From contig JBBSUG010000018.1 in assembly GCA_038235165.1 (NCBI GenBank), positions 1 to 64,000 on the forward strand: a stretch of DNA of 64,000 bases, written 5' to 3'. Origin of the DNA: GCA-002050365 sp038235165 (lineage in GTDB: Bacteria > Acidobacteriota > Blastocatellia > Pyrinomonadales > Pyrinomonadaceae). The translations under genes were made by a program, and so were the position numbers. The notes beneath the pieces were generated by a model. That model was not told the origin of the DNA and did not search any database. It saw only the letters and a list, made by a program, of their open reading frames with translations. Below, in pieces: positions 26,002 to 34,227 of the stretch. Within the stretch, counting starts at the first letter, position 1. Each line of letters begins with the position of its first letter.

Positions 26002-27144
26002 ATGAAAGACGAAAATAGTGCTTTAAATTTTGATTTAGTTTGTTTCTCACATCTGCGTTGGGATTTTGTTTACCAGCGACCGCAGCATTTACTGAGCCGA
26101 TTTGCCAAAGAACGGCGCGTTTTTTTTATTGAGGAACCGGTCTTTGTTGACCAACCGTCAAATCTGAACATTTCACCGCGCGAAGATTATCTATACGTCG
26201 TCGTTCCGCACATTTCACATTCCGACCGCGAAACGGAAAACATCGAAGAAATTCAGCGCAAACTGATTAACCGGCTTTTTCTATCGCAAAATATTAACAA
26301 TTTCGTCGCGTGGTTTTATACGCCGATGGCACTTCCGCTCGCCGCACAACTTCATCCGCAGGCAGTCATTTACGATTGTATGGATGAGCTTTCGGGCTTT
26401 AAGTTTGCGCCGCCGGAACTGCTCGAAAACGAGAGTAAACTTTTTGAAAAAGCCGATTTAGTTTTTACCGGCGGGCGGAGTCTTTACGAAGCCAAAAAAT
26501 CGCAGCATCCGAACGTTCACGCATTTCCGTCGAGTATTGACGCGGCTCATTTTGAACGGGCGCGAACTATTGAAGATGAACCGGACGATCAAAAACCGAT
26601 TTCGCATCCGCGTTTCGGTTACTGCGGCGTGATTGACGAACGAATGAATATCGAATTACTCGGTGAAATGGCTGATTTGCGCCCAACGTGGCAGTTCGTA
26701 ATGATCGGTCCGGTCGTCAAAATTGCCGATGAAGATTTACCGCGACGCGAAAATATCCACTATCTCGGCGGCAAAAATTATCAGGAGTTACCGAATTATT
26801 TAGCGGGTTGGGATGTCGCACTGATGCCGTTCGCGCTCAACGAATCAACCAAATACATCAGTCCGACCAAAACGCCGGAGTATCTCGCCGCCGGTCTGCC
26901 CGTCGTTTCTACGCCGATCCGGGATGTCGTCGAACCGTATGGAAACGCTGATTTCGTTCAGATCGCTTCGACCGCCGAAGAATTTGTCGCGGCTTGTGAA
27001 AAAGAATTGAGCGGAAATTCAGCGGAACGACAATCAATGGTTGATGAGTTTTTATCCCGCAGTTCGTGGGACAAAACCTGGCTGCAAATGTCTCAATTGA
27101 TTGGAGATATAGTCAAAAACAAAGAAAAAATAATGACTGCGTAA
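26002..27144 (+). CDS. GT4-like glycosyltransferase
   Basis: A 380-residue glycosyltransferase of the GT-B fold. The ATG at 26002 follows AAGGGG. It begins LVCFSHLRWDFVYQRPQHLL, a start typical of a subset of these transferases. The C-terminal half carries RFGYCGVIDERMNIELL, the ENIHYLGGKNYQELPNYLAG donor region and KTPEYLAAGLPVVSTPIRDV, the E-x7-E-like nucleotide-sugar motif. The UDP-galactopyranose mutase gene follows at 93 bases. Together they suggest transfer of galactofuranose or a neighbouring sugar to a surface polysaccharide. The substrate is inferred. Confidence 0.88.
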   Translation: MKDENSALNFDLVCFSHLRWDFVYQRPQHLLSRFAKERRVFFIEEPVFVDQPSNLNISPREDYLYVVVPHISHSDRETENIEEIQRKLINRLFLSQNINNFVAWFYTPMALPLAAQLHPQAVIYDCMDELSGFKFAPPELLENESKLFEKADLVFTGGRSLYEAKKSQHPNVHAFPSSIDAAHFERARTIEDEPDDQKPISHPRFGYCGVIDERMNIELLGEMADLRPTWQFVMIGPVVKIADEDLPRRENIHYLGGKNYQELPNYLAGWDVALMPFALNESTKYISPTKTPEYLAAGLPVVSTPIRDVVEPYGNADFVQIASTAEEFVAACEKELSGNSAERQSMVDEFLSRSSWDKTWLQMSQLIGDIVKNKEKIMTA

Positions 27145-27237
27145 CCAAGAGAGTGTTATGTATTTTACAATACCGACCGGGCTTGTGAAATGTTTTACAA
27201 TATAATTTTTAATTACAACGAAAAAGGGGAAGGAAAT

Positions 27238-28437
27238 ATGTTTGATTATTTGATTGTGGGGGCGGGCTTTGCCGGCAGCGTCCTTGCCGAAAGACTGGCT
27301 AATGGTTCCGGGAAAAAGGTTTTGATCTGCGACAAAAGACCGCATATCGCCGGCAACGCGTTCGATTTTTACAATGATGACGGCATTTTGATTCATAAAT
27401 ACGGACCTCATATTTTTCACACGAACTCAAAGGACGTTTTTGATTATCTATCGCGTTTTACCGAATGGCGCGAATATCAGCATCGCGTTTTGGCATCCGT
27501 TGATGGAATGCTGCTGCCGATTCCGATTAACCTCGACACGATCAATAAACTTTACGGTTTGAATTTGACGGCTTTTGAAGTCGAAGAGTTTTTTGCAACG
27601 CACGCCGAAAAATGCGACGTAATTCGTACTTCGGAAGATGTCGTCGTTTCAAAAGTCGGGCGCGAATTGTACGAAAAGTTTTTTAAAAATTACACCAACA
27701 AACAGTGGGGTTTAGACCCGTCGGAACTCGACGCGTCGGTCACTTCGCGTGTGCCGACGCGTACCAACCGCGATGACCGTTATTTTACTGATTCGTATCA
27801 GGCGATGCCGAAACACGGGTTTACCAAGATGTTTGGAAAAATTCTTGACAGTCCGAACATCAAAATTATGCTCAACTGCGATTACCGCGAAATCATTAAT
27901 CAATTTTCTTTCAAAGAAATGATTTACACCGGTCCGGTTGACGCATTTTTTGATTATCGCTACGGCAAACTTCCCTATCGTTCGCTCGAATTCAAACACG
28001 AAACGCACGACAATGAGCGGTTTCAAACTGCGCCGGTCGTCAATTTCCCGAACGAACAGGCGTTTACGCGCATCACAGAATTCAAATATTTAACCGGGCA
28101 GGAACACAAAAAAACCAGTATCGTTTACGAATTTCCGCAGGCAGCGGGCGACCCGTATTACCCGATTCCGCGCAAGGAAAATGCCGACATTTACGCTAAA
28201 TACAAAACCCTCGCCGATGCCCGCCCCGACGTGCATTTCGTCGGACGCTTGGCGACATATAAATATTACAATATGGATCAAATCGTTGCACAGGCGTTAA
28301 TGACTTACGGGAAAATCGAAGGAATGAAACGTCAAGAAGCGACCGTTAAGGTCAACACCACAGAAAAAGTTTTTGCCGCAACAAATTCGATGCAGTCGGC
28401 GAAAACAGCGACCAAAGGAGCTGTCACCATCAGTTAA
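27238..28437 (+). CDS. glf: UDP-galactopyranose mutase
   Basis: A 399-residue flavoenzyme converting UDP-galactopyranose to UDP-galactofuranose. The start at 27238 is chosen because GGGGAAGG precedes it and MFDYLIVGAGFAGSVLAERL begins the FAD-binding fold. Family marks are HIAGNAFDFYNDDGILIHKYGPHIFHT, the NKQWGLDPSELDASVTSRVP stretch, DYRYGKLPYRSLEF and VGRLATYKYYNMDQ (the FAD-contacting C-terminal motif). The last ~35 residues are a non-conserved tail. Cytoplasmic. Confidence 0.97.
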   Translation: MFDYLIVGAGFAGSVLAERLANGSGKKVLICDKRPHIAGNAFDFYNDDGILIHKYGPHIFHTNSKDVFDYLSRFTEWREYQHRVLASVDGMLLPIPINLDTINKLYGLNLTAFEVEEFFATHAEKCDVIRTSEDVVVSKVGRELYEKFFKNYTNKQWGLDPSELDASVTSRVPTRTNRDDRYFTDSYQAMPKHGFTKMFGKILDSPNIKIMLNCDYREIINQFSFKEMIYTGPVDAFFDYRYGKLPYRSLEFKHETHDNERFQTAPVVNFPNEQAFTRITEFKYLTGQEHKKTSIVYEFPQAAGDPYYPIPRKENADIYAKYKTLADARPDVHFVGRLATYKYYNMDQIVAQALMTYGKIEGMKRQEATVKVNTTEKVFAATNSMQSAKTATKGAVTIS

Positions 28438-28457
28438 AAATTTTAATGGTTTGTTCC

Positions 28458-28500
28458 AAAATGCGGCAGGCAAAGTATACTTTGCCTGCCGCATTTTATT
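28458..28500 (+). terminator. terminator after glf
   Basis: A 38-bp near-perfect palindrome (AAATGCGGCAGGCAAAGTA and its complement) followed by TATTTT. It starts 21 bases past the glf stop and could act on both strands. Confidence 0.85.
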
Positions 28501-28607
28501 TTGAGAGTCATGAATTTAGAGGGCGGCGTTCAGCTATAGAACAATATAAAAACGTGATATATTTACAAATTAGTCGGTAGTAAAAGAAGAAACCGAAGGT
28601 AAATAAT

Positions 28608-28880
28608 GTGAATGAAACAGAAGAAGCACTCAAACAATTTCCCGAACAAAGTGACTTACTCAAAGCGATTGAAAACTTATCGAGCAAAATTGATAAATCG
28701 GAAAGAAATAACATTATTCAGTTTGAATCAATCAGCGAAGGCATTGTTTACAACAGCGCAAAATTTGACCGGCTCGCAGCCGTTGTGTTCAACGCGCGTT
28801 CAGATATTTCCAACCTTCGTGCCGACGTTAAGGAACTAACTGAGGAAATCCACCAAATGAAAAAAGAACCGGTGATGTGA
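28608..28880 (+). CDS. small coiled-coil protein of unknown function
   Basis: A 90-residue protein from a GTG start (MNETEEALKQFPEQSD). It has an early helix (LLKAIENLSSKIDKSERNN) and a C-terminal heptad-rich helix (SDISNLRADVKELTEEIHQM) that should form a coiled coil. No family is recognised. It could be a structural or scaffold subunit, but it has no linked partner. Confidence 0.5.
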   Translation: MNETEEALKQFPEQSDLLKAIENLSSKIDKSERNNIIQFESISEGIVYNSAKFDRLAAVVFNARSDISNLRADVKELTEEIHQMKKEPVM

Positions 28881-29207
28881 GAACTCAAGCAAACGGGGAA
28901 ATGTTTTGAATAAAGAGAAATGATGTTTGGAGTGGAACGCCGTCAGCGAAATTTTTTAATTAAAACGATAGCAATGAAAAATTAAATAAAGAGGGTTGGT
29001 TGATAATTGCAAACCATTCATATCTGTTTTTCGACAATCGAATAGCCTGTTTAGCAAAAGCAGTTTTTAAATTCCTTAATCGGCTTCAAATATCTGTGTC
29101 AAATAATGTAACTTTAAGACGATGTTACAGATTAATATAGAGTGATAAAACACATTCGACAACTCAATATATAAAGACTCCATAAGTGTCAGTAGAATAA
29201 GCCAGTT
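28881..29207. other. gap upstream of dnaX, no gene seen
   Basis: The region is AT-rich, with no coding ORF. It was examined for a signal recognition particle RNA, which is often near dnaX, but no matching core could be found. A weak dyad, GTAAC...GTTAC, lies near 29110–29130. It presumably holds the dnaX promoter. Confidence 0.4.
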
Positions 29208-31079
29208 ATGTCATATCAAGTCATTGCCAGAAAATGGCGACCGCAAACATTTGAAGAAGTCACCGGGCAGGAAGCGATTACGCGGACGCTGCGAAACGCC
29301 ATCGAACATGACCGGCTCCATCACGCTTATATTTTCAGCGGTTCGCGCGGGGTCGGGAAAACGACAACCGCGCGGCTGCTCGCCAAGTCTTTGAATTGTC
29401 ATAAAACCGGTAAATCGAATCCCGAACCGTGCGCGGCTGACGACCCGAACGCCTGCGTTTCGTGCAAAGAAATTTCCGGAAGCCGTTCCATTGATGTTTT
29501 GGAATTTGACGCGGCTTCGCACACCGGCGTTGACGACGTGCGCGAAATCATTCTTGACAGCATCAACATCAACCCGGCGCGTGACCGCAACAAGATTTTT
29601 ATCATTGACGAAGTACATATGTTGTCGAATTCGTCGTTTAACGCGCTGCTCAAGACTTTGGAAGAACCGCCACCGAATGTCGCTTTTATAATGGCGACGA
29701 CCGAACTGCACAAACTGCCCGATACGATTCTGTCGCGCTGTCAGGAATTCGAGTTTCGGACGATTCCGGTAACCAAAATTTTCGACCGCCTGAAACTTAT
29801 TGCGGATGCCGAGAAAATTGACATTTCCGAAAAAGGGCTGCGCGAAATCGCCCGCACCGGCGAAGGTTCGATGCGCGACGCGCAGAGTAATTTCGATCAG
29901 GTCATCAGTTTTTCCGGCGAAAAGATTGACACGGCGGACGTTTCGCTGGCTCTCGGCATTGCCGGTGCGGAAATGCTGACGCGCACCGCACGGGCGATTG
30001 CTGAAAACAATCCTGCCGAGGCGTTGAAAGTTGTTGACAACTTGATCGTCAGCGGACAGGATTTGCGAAATTTCTGCCGCGATTTACTGTCATTTTTCCG
30101 TGATCTGCTCGTTTTCAAAATGGCGGGCGACGTGGAAAATCTACTCGACACGGCGGTTTTGAGCCGCGATGAACTTGAAACTAATTCACAGCCATTTTCC
30201 GAATCCGATTTGATTAGATTTTTCAATTCATTGAGCGAAACCGAAAGCAAATTGCGCGAAGCAACACAGCCGCGCTATGTTTTGGAAATCGGCTTGGTCA
30301 AATTAATCGAGATGCGCCGCGTCACGCCGATTGAAAAACTGCTCGAGCGTTTGGCGAAACTGGAAAGCGCGCTCGGCAGCGGCAATTTTTCACTAGAGAA
30401 CGCAGACATTGAGAAAACCGTCGCGTCAACTGCGGAAAAAAAAACTTTAACGATTGATTTTCCGCCTGACGAATCGCCGTTTCCGGTTTCGCCGCGAACA
30501 ATTGCGCCGGAAATTATTGAGACCGCCGCTGAATCTGCGCCAATCGCTCCACCAGAACAGAAACCGACGGCAGTAGCTGAAATTAAAGAAATTGTGCCGG
30601 AAATCACCACCCCGATTGCTGCGCCGCCCGATGAATCACTTAGCAATTCACTGCGAATGATCGAATCAATGCCGATCAAACTTCCGCCGATTGATGCGGA
30701 AGAACTCGAACATATCGAAGATGCGTGGCTCGACGACGCTTACGACCGCAAACTGCAAATTTCCGGCGACGATTTGAGTCCGCTGCCGAACGCTTCGAGT
30801 TTCGTCGAAATTTTATTGGGCGAACATTCTTTGCCGCAAGTGACGGCGACTATCGAGACTTCAAAAGGTGGTGCGGCGACGGCAACTGCACCGGCGAAAA
30901 CTCCGGTCGCTTTTGTGCCGCCTGGATACGAAGATGAAATTTCCGAAGAAATTCCAGTGTTGCCCGACAATCCGAGTGATGCGGAAATGTGGAAATATGC
31001 CGAAAATCACCCGCTTGTCAAAAAAGCACTCCGTATTTTTCGCGGAAAAATTGTCGAAGTAAAAAAAGTCGGAACTTAA
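29208..31079 (+). CDS. dnaX: DNA polymerase III subunit gamma/tau
   Basis: A 623-residue clamp-loader ATPase. AAA+ marks: Walker A in GSRGVGKTTTARLLA, a zinc module with Cys spread through LNCHKTGKSNPEPC and NACVSC, Walker B IFIIDEVHML, sensor 1 MATTELHKLPDTI, and the SRC finger ILSRCQEFEFR. Domain III continues to ~370. The C-terminal ~230 residues are Pro/Ala/Glu-rich (tau-type linker), ending in a short conserved-looking tail (ENHPLVKKALRIFRGKIVEV). No frameshift signal giving a gamma form was noticed. Cytoplasmic replisome component. Confidence 0.96.
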   Translation: MSYQVIARKWRPQTFEEVTGQEAITRTLRNAIEHDRLHHAYIFSGSRGVGKTTTARLLAKSLNCHKTGKSNPEPCAADDPNACVSCKEISGSRSIDVLEFDAASHTGVDDVREIILDSININPARDRNKIFIIDEVHMLSNSSFNALLKTLEEPPPNVAFIMATTELHKLPDTILSRCQEFEFRTIPVTKIFDRLKLIADAEKIDISEKGLREIARTGEGSMRDAQSNFDQVISFSGEKIDTADVSLALGIAGAEMLTRTARAIAENNPAEALKVVDNLIVSGQDLRNFCRDLLSFFRDLLVFKMAGDVENLLDTAVLSRDELETNSQPFSESDLIRFFNSLSETESKLREATQPRYVLEIGLVKLIEMRRVTPIEKLLERLAKLESALGSGNFSLENADIEKTVASTAEKKTLTIDFPPDESPFPVSPRTIAPEIIETAAESAPIAPPEQKPTAVAEIKEIVPEITTPIAAPPDESLSNSLRMIESMPIKLPPIDAEELEHIEDAWLDDAYDRKLQISGDDLSPLPNASSFVEILLGEHSLPQVTATIETSKGGAATATAPAKTPVAFVPPGYEDEISEEIPVLPDNPSDAEMWKYAENHPLVKKALRIFRGKIVEVKKVGT

Positions 31080-31121
31080 TTGACCGGGTCATCGTTACAT
31101 CAGGCGGAGGTAATTTTTATT

Positions 31122-31331
31122 ATGCGTGAACCTTGGACAGCAGGAATTTTGAGTCTTTTGATTCCGGGACTCGGACAAATTTACAATGGGAGAATCATTG
31201 TCGGCTTGATTTGGTTGGTGTTAACCGGCTTTTCGTGGATCGGTTCAGCCGGGACTTTGGGCTGGGTAGTTCACATCATCGCCGCCTGGTGCGCCTACAG
31301 TTACGCTAAAGATTACCCGCACCGCAGTTAG
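31122..31331 (+). CDS. small TM2-like membrane protein
   Basis: A 69-residue protein. The start at 31122 follows a good GGAGGT. It has a short N-terminus, a helix around GILSLLIPGLGQIYNGRIIVGLIWL (GLGQ-x-Y-NG is the TM2-type hallmark), and a second helix through SAGTLGWVVHIIAAWCAYSY. TM2-type proteins are small membrane proteins without a settled role. It lies 42 bases after dnaX and may share its transcript. A terminator follows. Confidence 0.75.
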   Translation: MREPWTAGILSLLIPGLGQIYNGRIIVGLIWLVLTGFSWIGSAGTLGWVVHIIAAWCAYSYAKDYPHRS

Positions 31332-31357
31332 AAGTTATTCATAGACTCCTCCTTTGC

Positions 31358-31388
31358 GCCCGATGTTCGATAACATCGGGCTTTTTTT
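31358..31388 (+). terminator. rho-independent terminator
   Basis: A 10-bp stem (GCCCGATGTT with AACATCGGGC) and a 4-base loop, followed by seven T. It closes the dnaX–TM2 transcript. Confidence 0.9.
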
Positions 31389-31441
31389 GTTTTTCAAACA
31401 CGCGAAATTAACGTAAGATAGAAAATGGTTTTCAGACGTGC

Positions 31442-31475
31442 GATGCCGAATGTTAAATTTCCGACATTCGGCATC
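31442..31475 (+). promoter_or_regulatory. hairpin in the psd leader
   Basis: A perfect 12-bp inverted repeat (GATGCCGAATGT with ACATTCGGCATC) and a 10-base loop, ending 19 bases before the psd start. There is no T run, so it is not a simple terminator. It may be a protein-binding site or an RNA structure affecting translation. Confidence 0.5.
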
Positions 31476-31494
31476 CGCCCCCGAAAAGATATTT

Positions 31495-32097
31495 ATGGTT
31501 AAAGAAGGTCTTCCCTTTGTTATAGTTCCGCTTATAATTGCAGTTATTTTCGCAGTTTTCGGCTGGTGGATGATTTCCGCTCTGTTTGTCGCCCTGACGC
31601 TTTTTATGGCGTATTTTTTCCGCGATCCGCGCCGCACGATTCCGACTGATGCCGACATCATCGTCTCCGCCGCCGACGGCAAGGTAACGCGTATCGAAGA
31701 CCGCGACGATGGCAAATTCGTCAGCGTTTTTCTGTCGCCGGTTGATGTTCACATCAACCGCGCCCCGATTGCCGGAAAAGTAACTAACGTCAAACTTTTT
31801 CAAGGCAAAAAAGCACCGGCGACGAGCAATGATGCCAGCGAAAAGAACGAGCGAAACGCCGTCACCATCGAAGGCGAGAAAATGACGGTCGTCTGCACAC
31901 AAATCGTCGGGATTCTGGCGCGGCGCATCGTCTGCTGGAGCAAACCCGGCGATAATCTCGCGCTCGGTGAAAAATACGGACTGATTAAATTTGGGTCACG
32001 AACCGATTTGCTGATGCCGAAAAACGTCGAAATTTACGTCAAAGTCGGAGACAGAGTGGTCGGCGGCGAAACGATCATCGGAAAATTAATCTATTAG
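31495..32097 (+). CDS. psd: phosphatidylserine decarboxylase
   Basis: A 200-residue enzyme of the short phosphatidylserine decarboxylase type, which makes phosphatidylethanolamine. The ATG at 31495 opens VKEGLPFVIVPLIIAVIFAV, a membrane-anchoring helix pair. Catalytic landmarks are FFRDPRR, ADGKVTRIE, FLSPVDVHINRAP (proteolysis-related His) and IKFGSRTDLLMP, where self-cleavage between Gly and Ser gives the pyruvoyl group. pssA follows on the same strand, so the two membrane steps are coupled. Confidence 0.93.
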   Translation: MVKEGLPFVIVPLIIAVIFAVFGWWMISALFVALTLFMAYFFRDPRRTIPTDADIIVSAADGKVTRIEDRDDGKFVSVFLSPVDVHINRAPIAGKVTNVKLFQGKKAPATSNDASEKNERNAVTIEGEKMTVVCTQIVGILARRIVCWSKPGDNLALGEKYGLIKFGSRTDLLMPKNVEIYVKVGDRVVGGETIIGKLIY

Positions 32098-32177
32098 CGA
32101 CAAACGATAAGTGATAAAAGGCGGGCGAAAGAATAATACTCGCTCACCGCCCACCCTTTCACAACTAAATAAAATTT

Positions 32178-33050
32178 ATGGAAGAGAACAAACCGCCGCA
32201 TCGCGGCTTAAAGAAAGGTCTTTATTTGATTCCATCGGCGTTCACGTCGGCAAATATCGCTATGGGTTTTCTGGCGGTTCTGGCTTCGACGCGCGGTTTT
32301 CAAGTCATCGTTTCAAGTCCCGAACAGGCGGCGGTTTATTTCGGTTACGCCGCAAAAGCCATCGCGCTGGCGATTTTATTCGACACGCTCGACGGCAGAG
32401 TCGCCCGAATGACGCGGACGGCGACCGAAATCGGCGTTCAGCTCGATTCGTTGGCGGACGTTTTGACGTTCGGCATCGCGCCGGTCGTTTTGATGTATTG
32501 CTGGGCAATCGGCGCAACTTATAATGAATCTAATTCCCTGCACGCCTTTGGGGTTTTCGTGTTGTTTATGTATTTGATGTGCGGAACTTTTCGTCTGGCA
32601 AGATTTAATCTGCAAGCAAGCCGACCGCATATTTTGATCGAGGGCGCGACCAAAGTTGACAAGAAAAACTTCGTCGGACTGCCGATTCCGCCCGCCGCCG
32701 GTCTGCTCGCCGCAATCGTTTATTTTTCGCCGCTGCCGCTCAGCAGCCTGCCTGAAAATCTCTCCAATCTCTACACGATTTTGATAATGATTCTGATGGC
32801 GTGTCTCGGACTTTTGATGGTCAGCACGGTGCGTTATTCGAGTTTCAAAACAGCCGGAGCCGGCAGACGCAGCATCTATCTGATTTTGGTGATCGCCGCA
32901 ATAGGAATGCTCGTCTGGCTCTATTCGCGCTACATGCTTTTGGGCATTGCGTCGGCGTATGTGCTTCACGGTGTCGTCTGGTATTTAACCTCGCTGCTGA
33001 GTCCGAAAAGAAGGTCAAAACCGACATCTAATGTCGAAAATATTGATTAA
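32178..33050 (+). CDS. pssA: CDP-diacylglycerol–serine O-phosphatidyltransferase
   Basis: A 290-residue integral membrane enzyme making phosphatidylserine from CDP-diacylglycerol and serine. The CDP-alcohol phosphotransferase signature is complete: DTLDGRVARMTRTATEIGVQ, then LDSLADVLTFGIAP (D-G-x2-A-R-x8-G-x3-D-x3-D). About seven hydrophobic helices follow. It supplies the substrate for psd, 81 bases upstream. No strong ribosome site is visible. Confidence 0.95.
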   Translation: MEENKPPHRGLKKGLYLIPSAFTSANIAMGFLAVLASTRGFQVIVSSPEQAAVYFGYAAKAIALAILFDTLDGRVARMTRTATEIGVQLDSLADVLTFGIAPVVLMYCWAIGATYNESNSLHAFGVFVLFMYLMCGTFRLARFNLQASRPHILIEGATKVDKKNFVGLPIPPAAGLLAAIVYFSPLPLSSLPENLSNLYTILIMILMACLGLLMVSTVRYSSFKTAGAGRRSIYLILVIAAIGMLVWLYSRYMLLGIASAYVLHGVVWYLTSLLSPKRRSKPTSNVENID

Positions 33051-33059
33051 TGATTTATA

Positions 33060-33412
33060 ATGAAAGTCGGTTTCACAGATTTTAATCCAAATAGTCCAAC
33101 CAAAGACCGTTACGAATATGTCATTGATTACATTTCACACGATTTTATTTGGAATTTGAAGATGCTTTCTACCTTATCAAGAAATTGAAACACAATCGAA
33201 ATAGTGTAGTAATTTATGCAAACGCAATCGCTGATTTCCACATTTTTGACGATGTTCTACATATACAAATTGACGGTGATGGATTTTGGTTTGCGGAAAA
33301 TATTGACCTGGAAGCTGCAAAAGAGATTTTGAGAAAAGTTTACGAGGGTTGCGGATATTTTGGTCAGTTCATACCTGACACGAGTAGAGAGTGGGAAGCT
33401 TGGACTCCTTGA
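33060..33412 (+). pseudogene. probable frameshifted small gene
   Basis: An ATG at 33060 opens KVGFTDFNPNSPTKDRYEYV and then IDYISHDFIW, but stops near 33186. A second frame takes over at 33149 (LEFEDAFYLIKKLKHNRNSV... to EWEAWTP) and stays open to 33412. The second part contains no Met and no ribosome site, so it probably lost its start. A single frame change near 33150 would join them into a protein of about 115 residues. The family is unknown. The alternative is a TTG-started gene at 33149. Confidence 0.5.
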
Positions 33413-33422
33413 AAATTTAGTC

Positions 33423-33473
33423 TCAAAAATGCTTATTTATGGGGCGTTTTGAAATTCTCACAAACGAGGGTTT
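33423..33473 (+). repeat. direct repeat, left copy
   Basis: Fifty-one bases, starting TCAAAAATGCTTATTTATGG. They recur at 34167–34217 with about six differences. The two copies bracket the gene at 33731–34159. Confidence 0.85.
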
Positions 33474-33672
33474 CTTTACTTTAGTATTGTCTTATAATTG
33501 AAAAAACCGAATCAGACATTACAATCAAATTTCCAACGTTTTTGGACAGGGCAAAACACTAAAAAATCTAAACTCTAACGATTGCTATTCGACAGTTCAG
33601 TTAAAATGTCTAATTAGAATTTCACTTTGAAGAAGTAAAAAAGCGATCGCTTTATTTGTGACATAGACAATC

Positions 33673-33681
33673 TGTTATAAT
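33673..33681 (+). promoter_or_regulatory. extended −10 promoter element
   Basis: TGTTATAAT is a perfect extended −10 (TG-n-TATAAT), 50 bases before the ATG at 33731. No strong −35 is at the right distance, which extended −10 promoters tolerate. Confidence 0.55.
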
Positions 33682-33730
33682 GATTTGTGTCAGAAATGAC
33701 CCTTTTTGAAACAGTTCAGATAACAAAAGT

Positions 33731-34159
33731 ATGTGCAAGCTGGTTTATATTGCCGCCAATAATCCTCTGCCCTTAATTCAGTGGCAAGAAAATATTACTA
33801 CGTTTTGCGTAACCGAACTTACGGAAGATGAATACAAAGTAAAAAAGCAGTTTTCCAAACCGTTTATTGGTCATTTGGGTTCTTATGAAGGTTGTAGTTG
33901 TGGATTCTACATCGAACATGATAAACCGGGTGATGATGAAGACGATAAGCGACGAGATGAATTAGCCCGTGAATCTGTAAAGCAACTTTCAGCTTATCTA
34001 TCAAATATTGTAAAGAATGGTTCCATCGAAATATTTGCTTGTTGGCAAGGCAACGAAGAACGTGAGCCAGTAGAGAGAATTATTGTCGCCCCAAATTATT
34101 TTGGCGGTGAGGAATTTGGTTTCGGTGATAGACAATTCATTGAGGTAATTCAGGGTTGA
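33731..34159 (+). CDS. protein of unknown function with a CSCGF motif
   Basis: A 142-residue soluble protein (MCKLVYIAANNPLPLIQWQE). It has a compact central motif SYEGCSCGFYIEHDKPGDDE and a C-terminal NYFGGEEFGFGDRQFIEVIQ. Two close cysteines could bind metal. Its shape and context suggest an accessory protein, perhaps an immunity protein, but this is only a guess. It has its own extended −10 promoter and is flanked by 51-bp direct repeats. Codon use is AT-rich compared with pssA. Confidence 0.7.
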   Translation: MCKLVYIAANNPLPLIQWQENITTFCVTELTEDEYKVKKQFSKPFIGHLGSYEGCSCGFYIEHDKPGDDEDDKRRDELARESVKQLSAYLSNIVKNGSIEIFACWQGNEEREPVERIIVAPNYFGGEEFGFGDRQFIEVIQG

Positions 34160-34166
34160 ACTTATA

Positions 34167-34217
34167 TCAAAAACGCTAATTTATGGGACGTTTTGAAATT
34201 CTCACAAACGAAGATTT
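34167..34217 (+). repeat. direct repeat, right copy
   Basis: The second copy of the 51-bp repeat (TCAAAAACGCTAATTTATGG at its start), 7 bases after the stop of the gene at 33731–34159. It matches the left copy at about 88% by eye. Confidence 0.85.
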
Positions 34218-34227
34218 ATGAGAATTT

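Larger units (their letters stand above)
33413..33730. other. AT-rich gap with one repeat copy and a promoter
   Basis: This gap holds the left copy of a 51-bp direct repeat (33423–33473) and, at its right end, an extended −10 element before the next gene. No other ORF with coding character was seen. Confidence 0.5.

Noticed and set aside
28881..29207. Signal recognition particle RNA upstream of dnaX
   Set aside because: No conserved loop core or long hairpin could be found in the gap.
33149..33412. Complete 87-residue gene from a TTG start
   Set aside because: There is no ribosome site and no Met in the reading, and an adjoining frame directly upstream looks like its missing N-terminus. Treated as a frameshifted gene instead.
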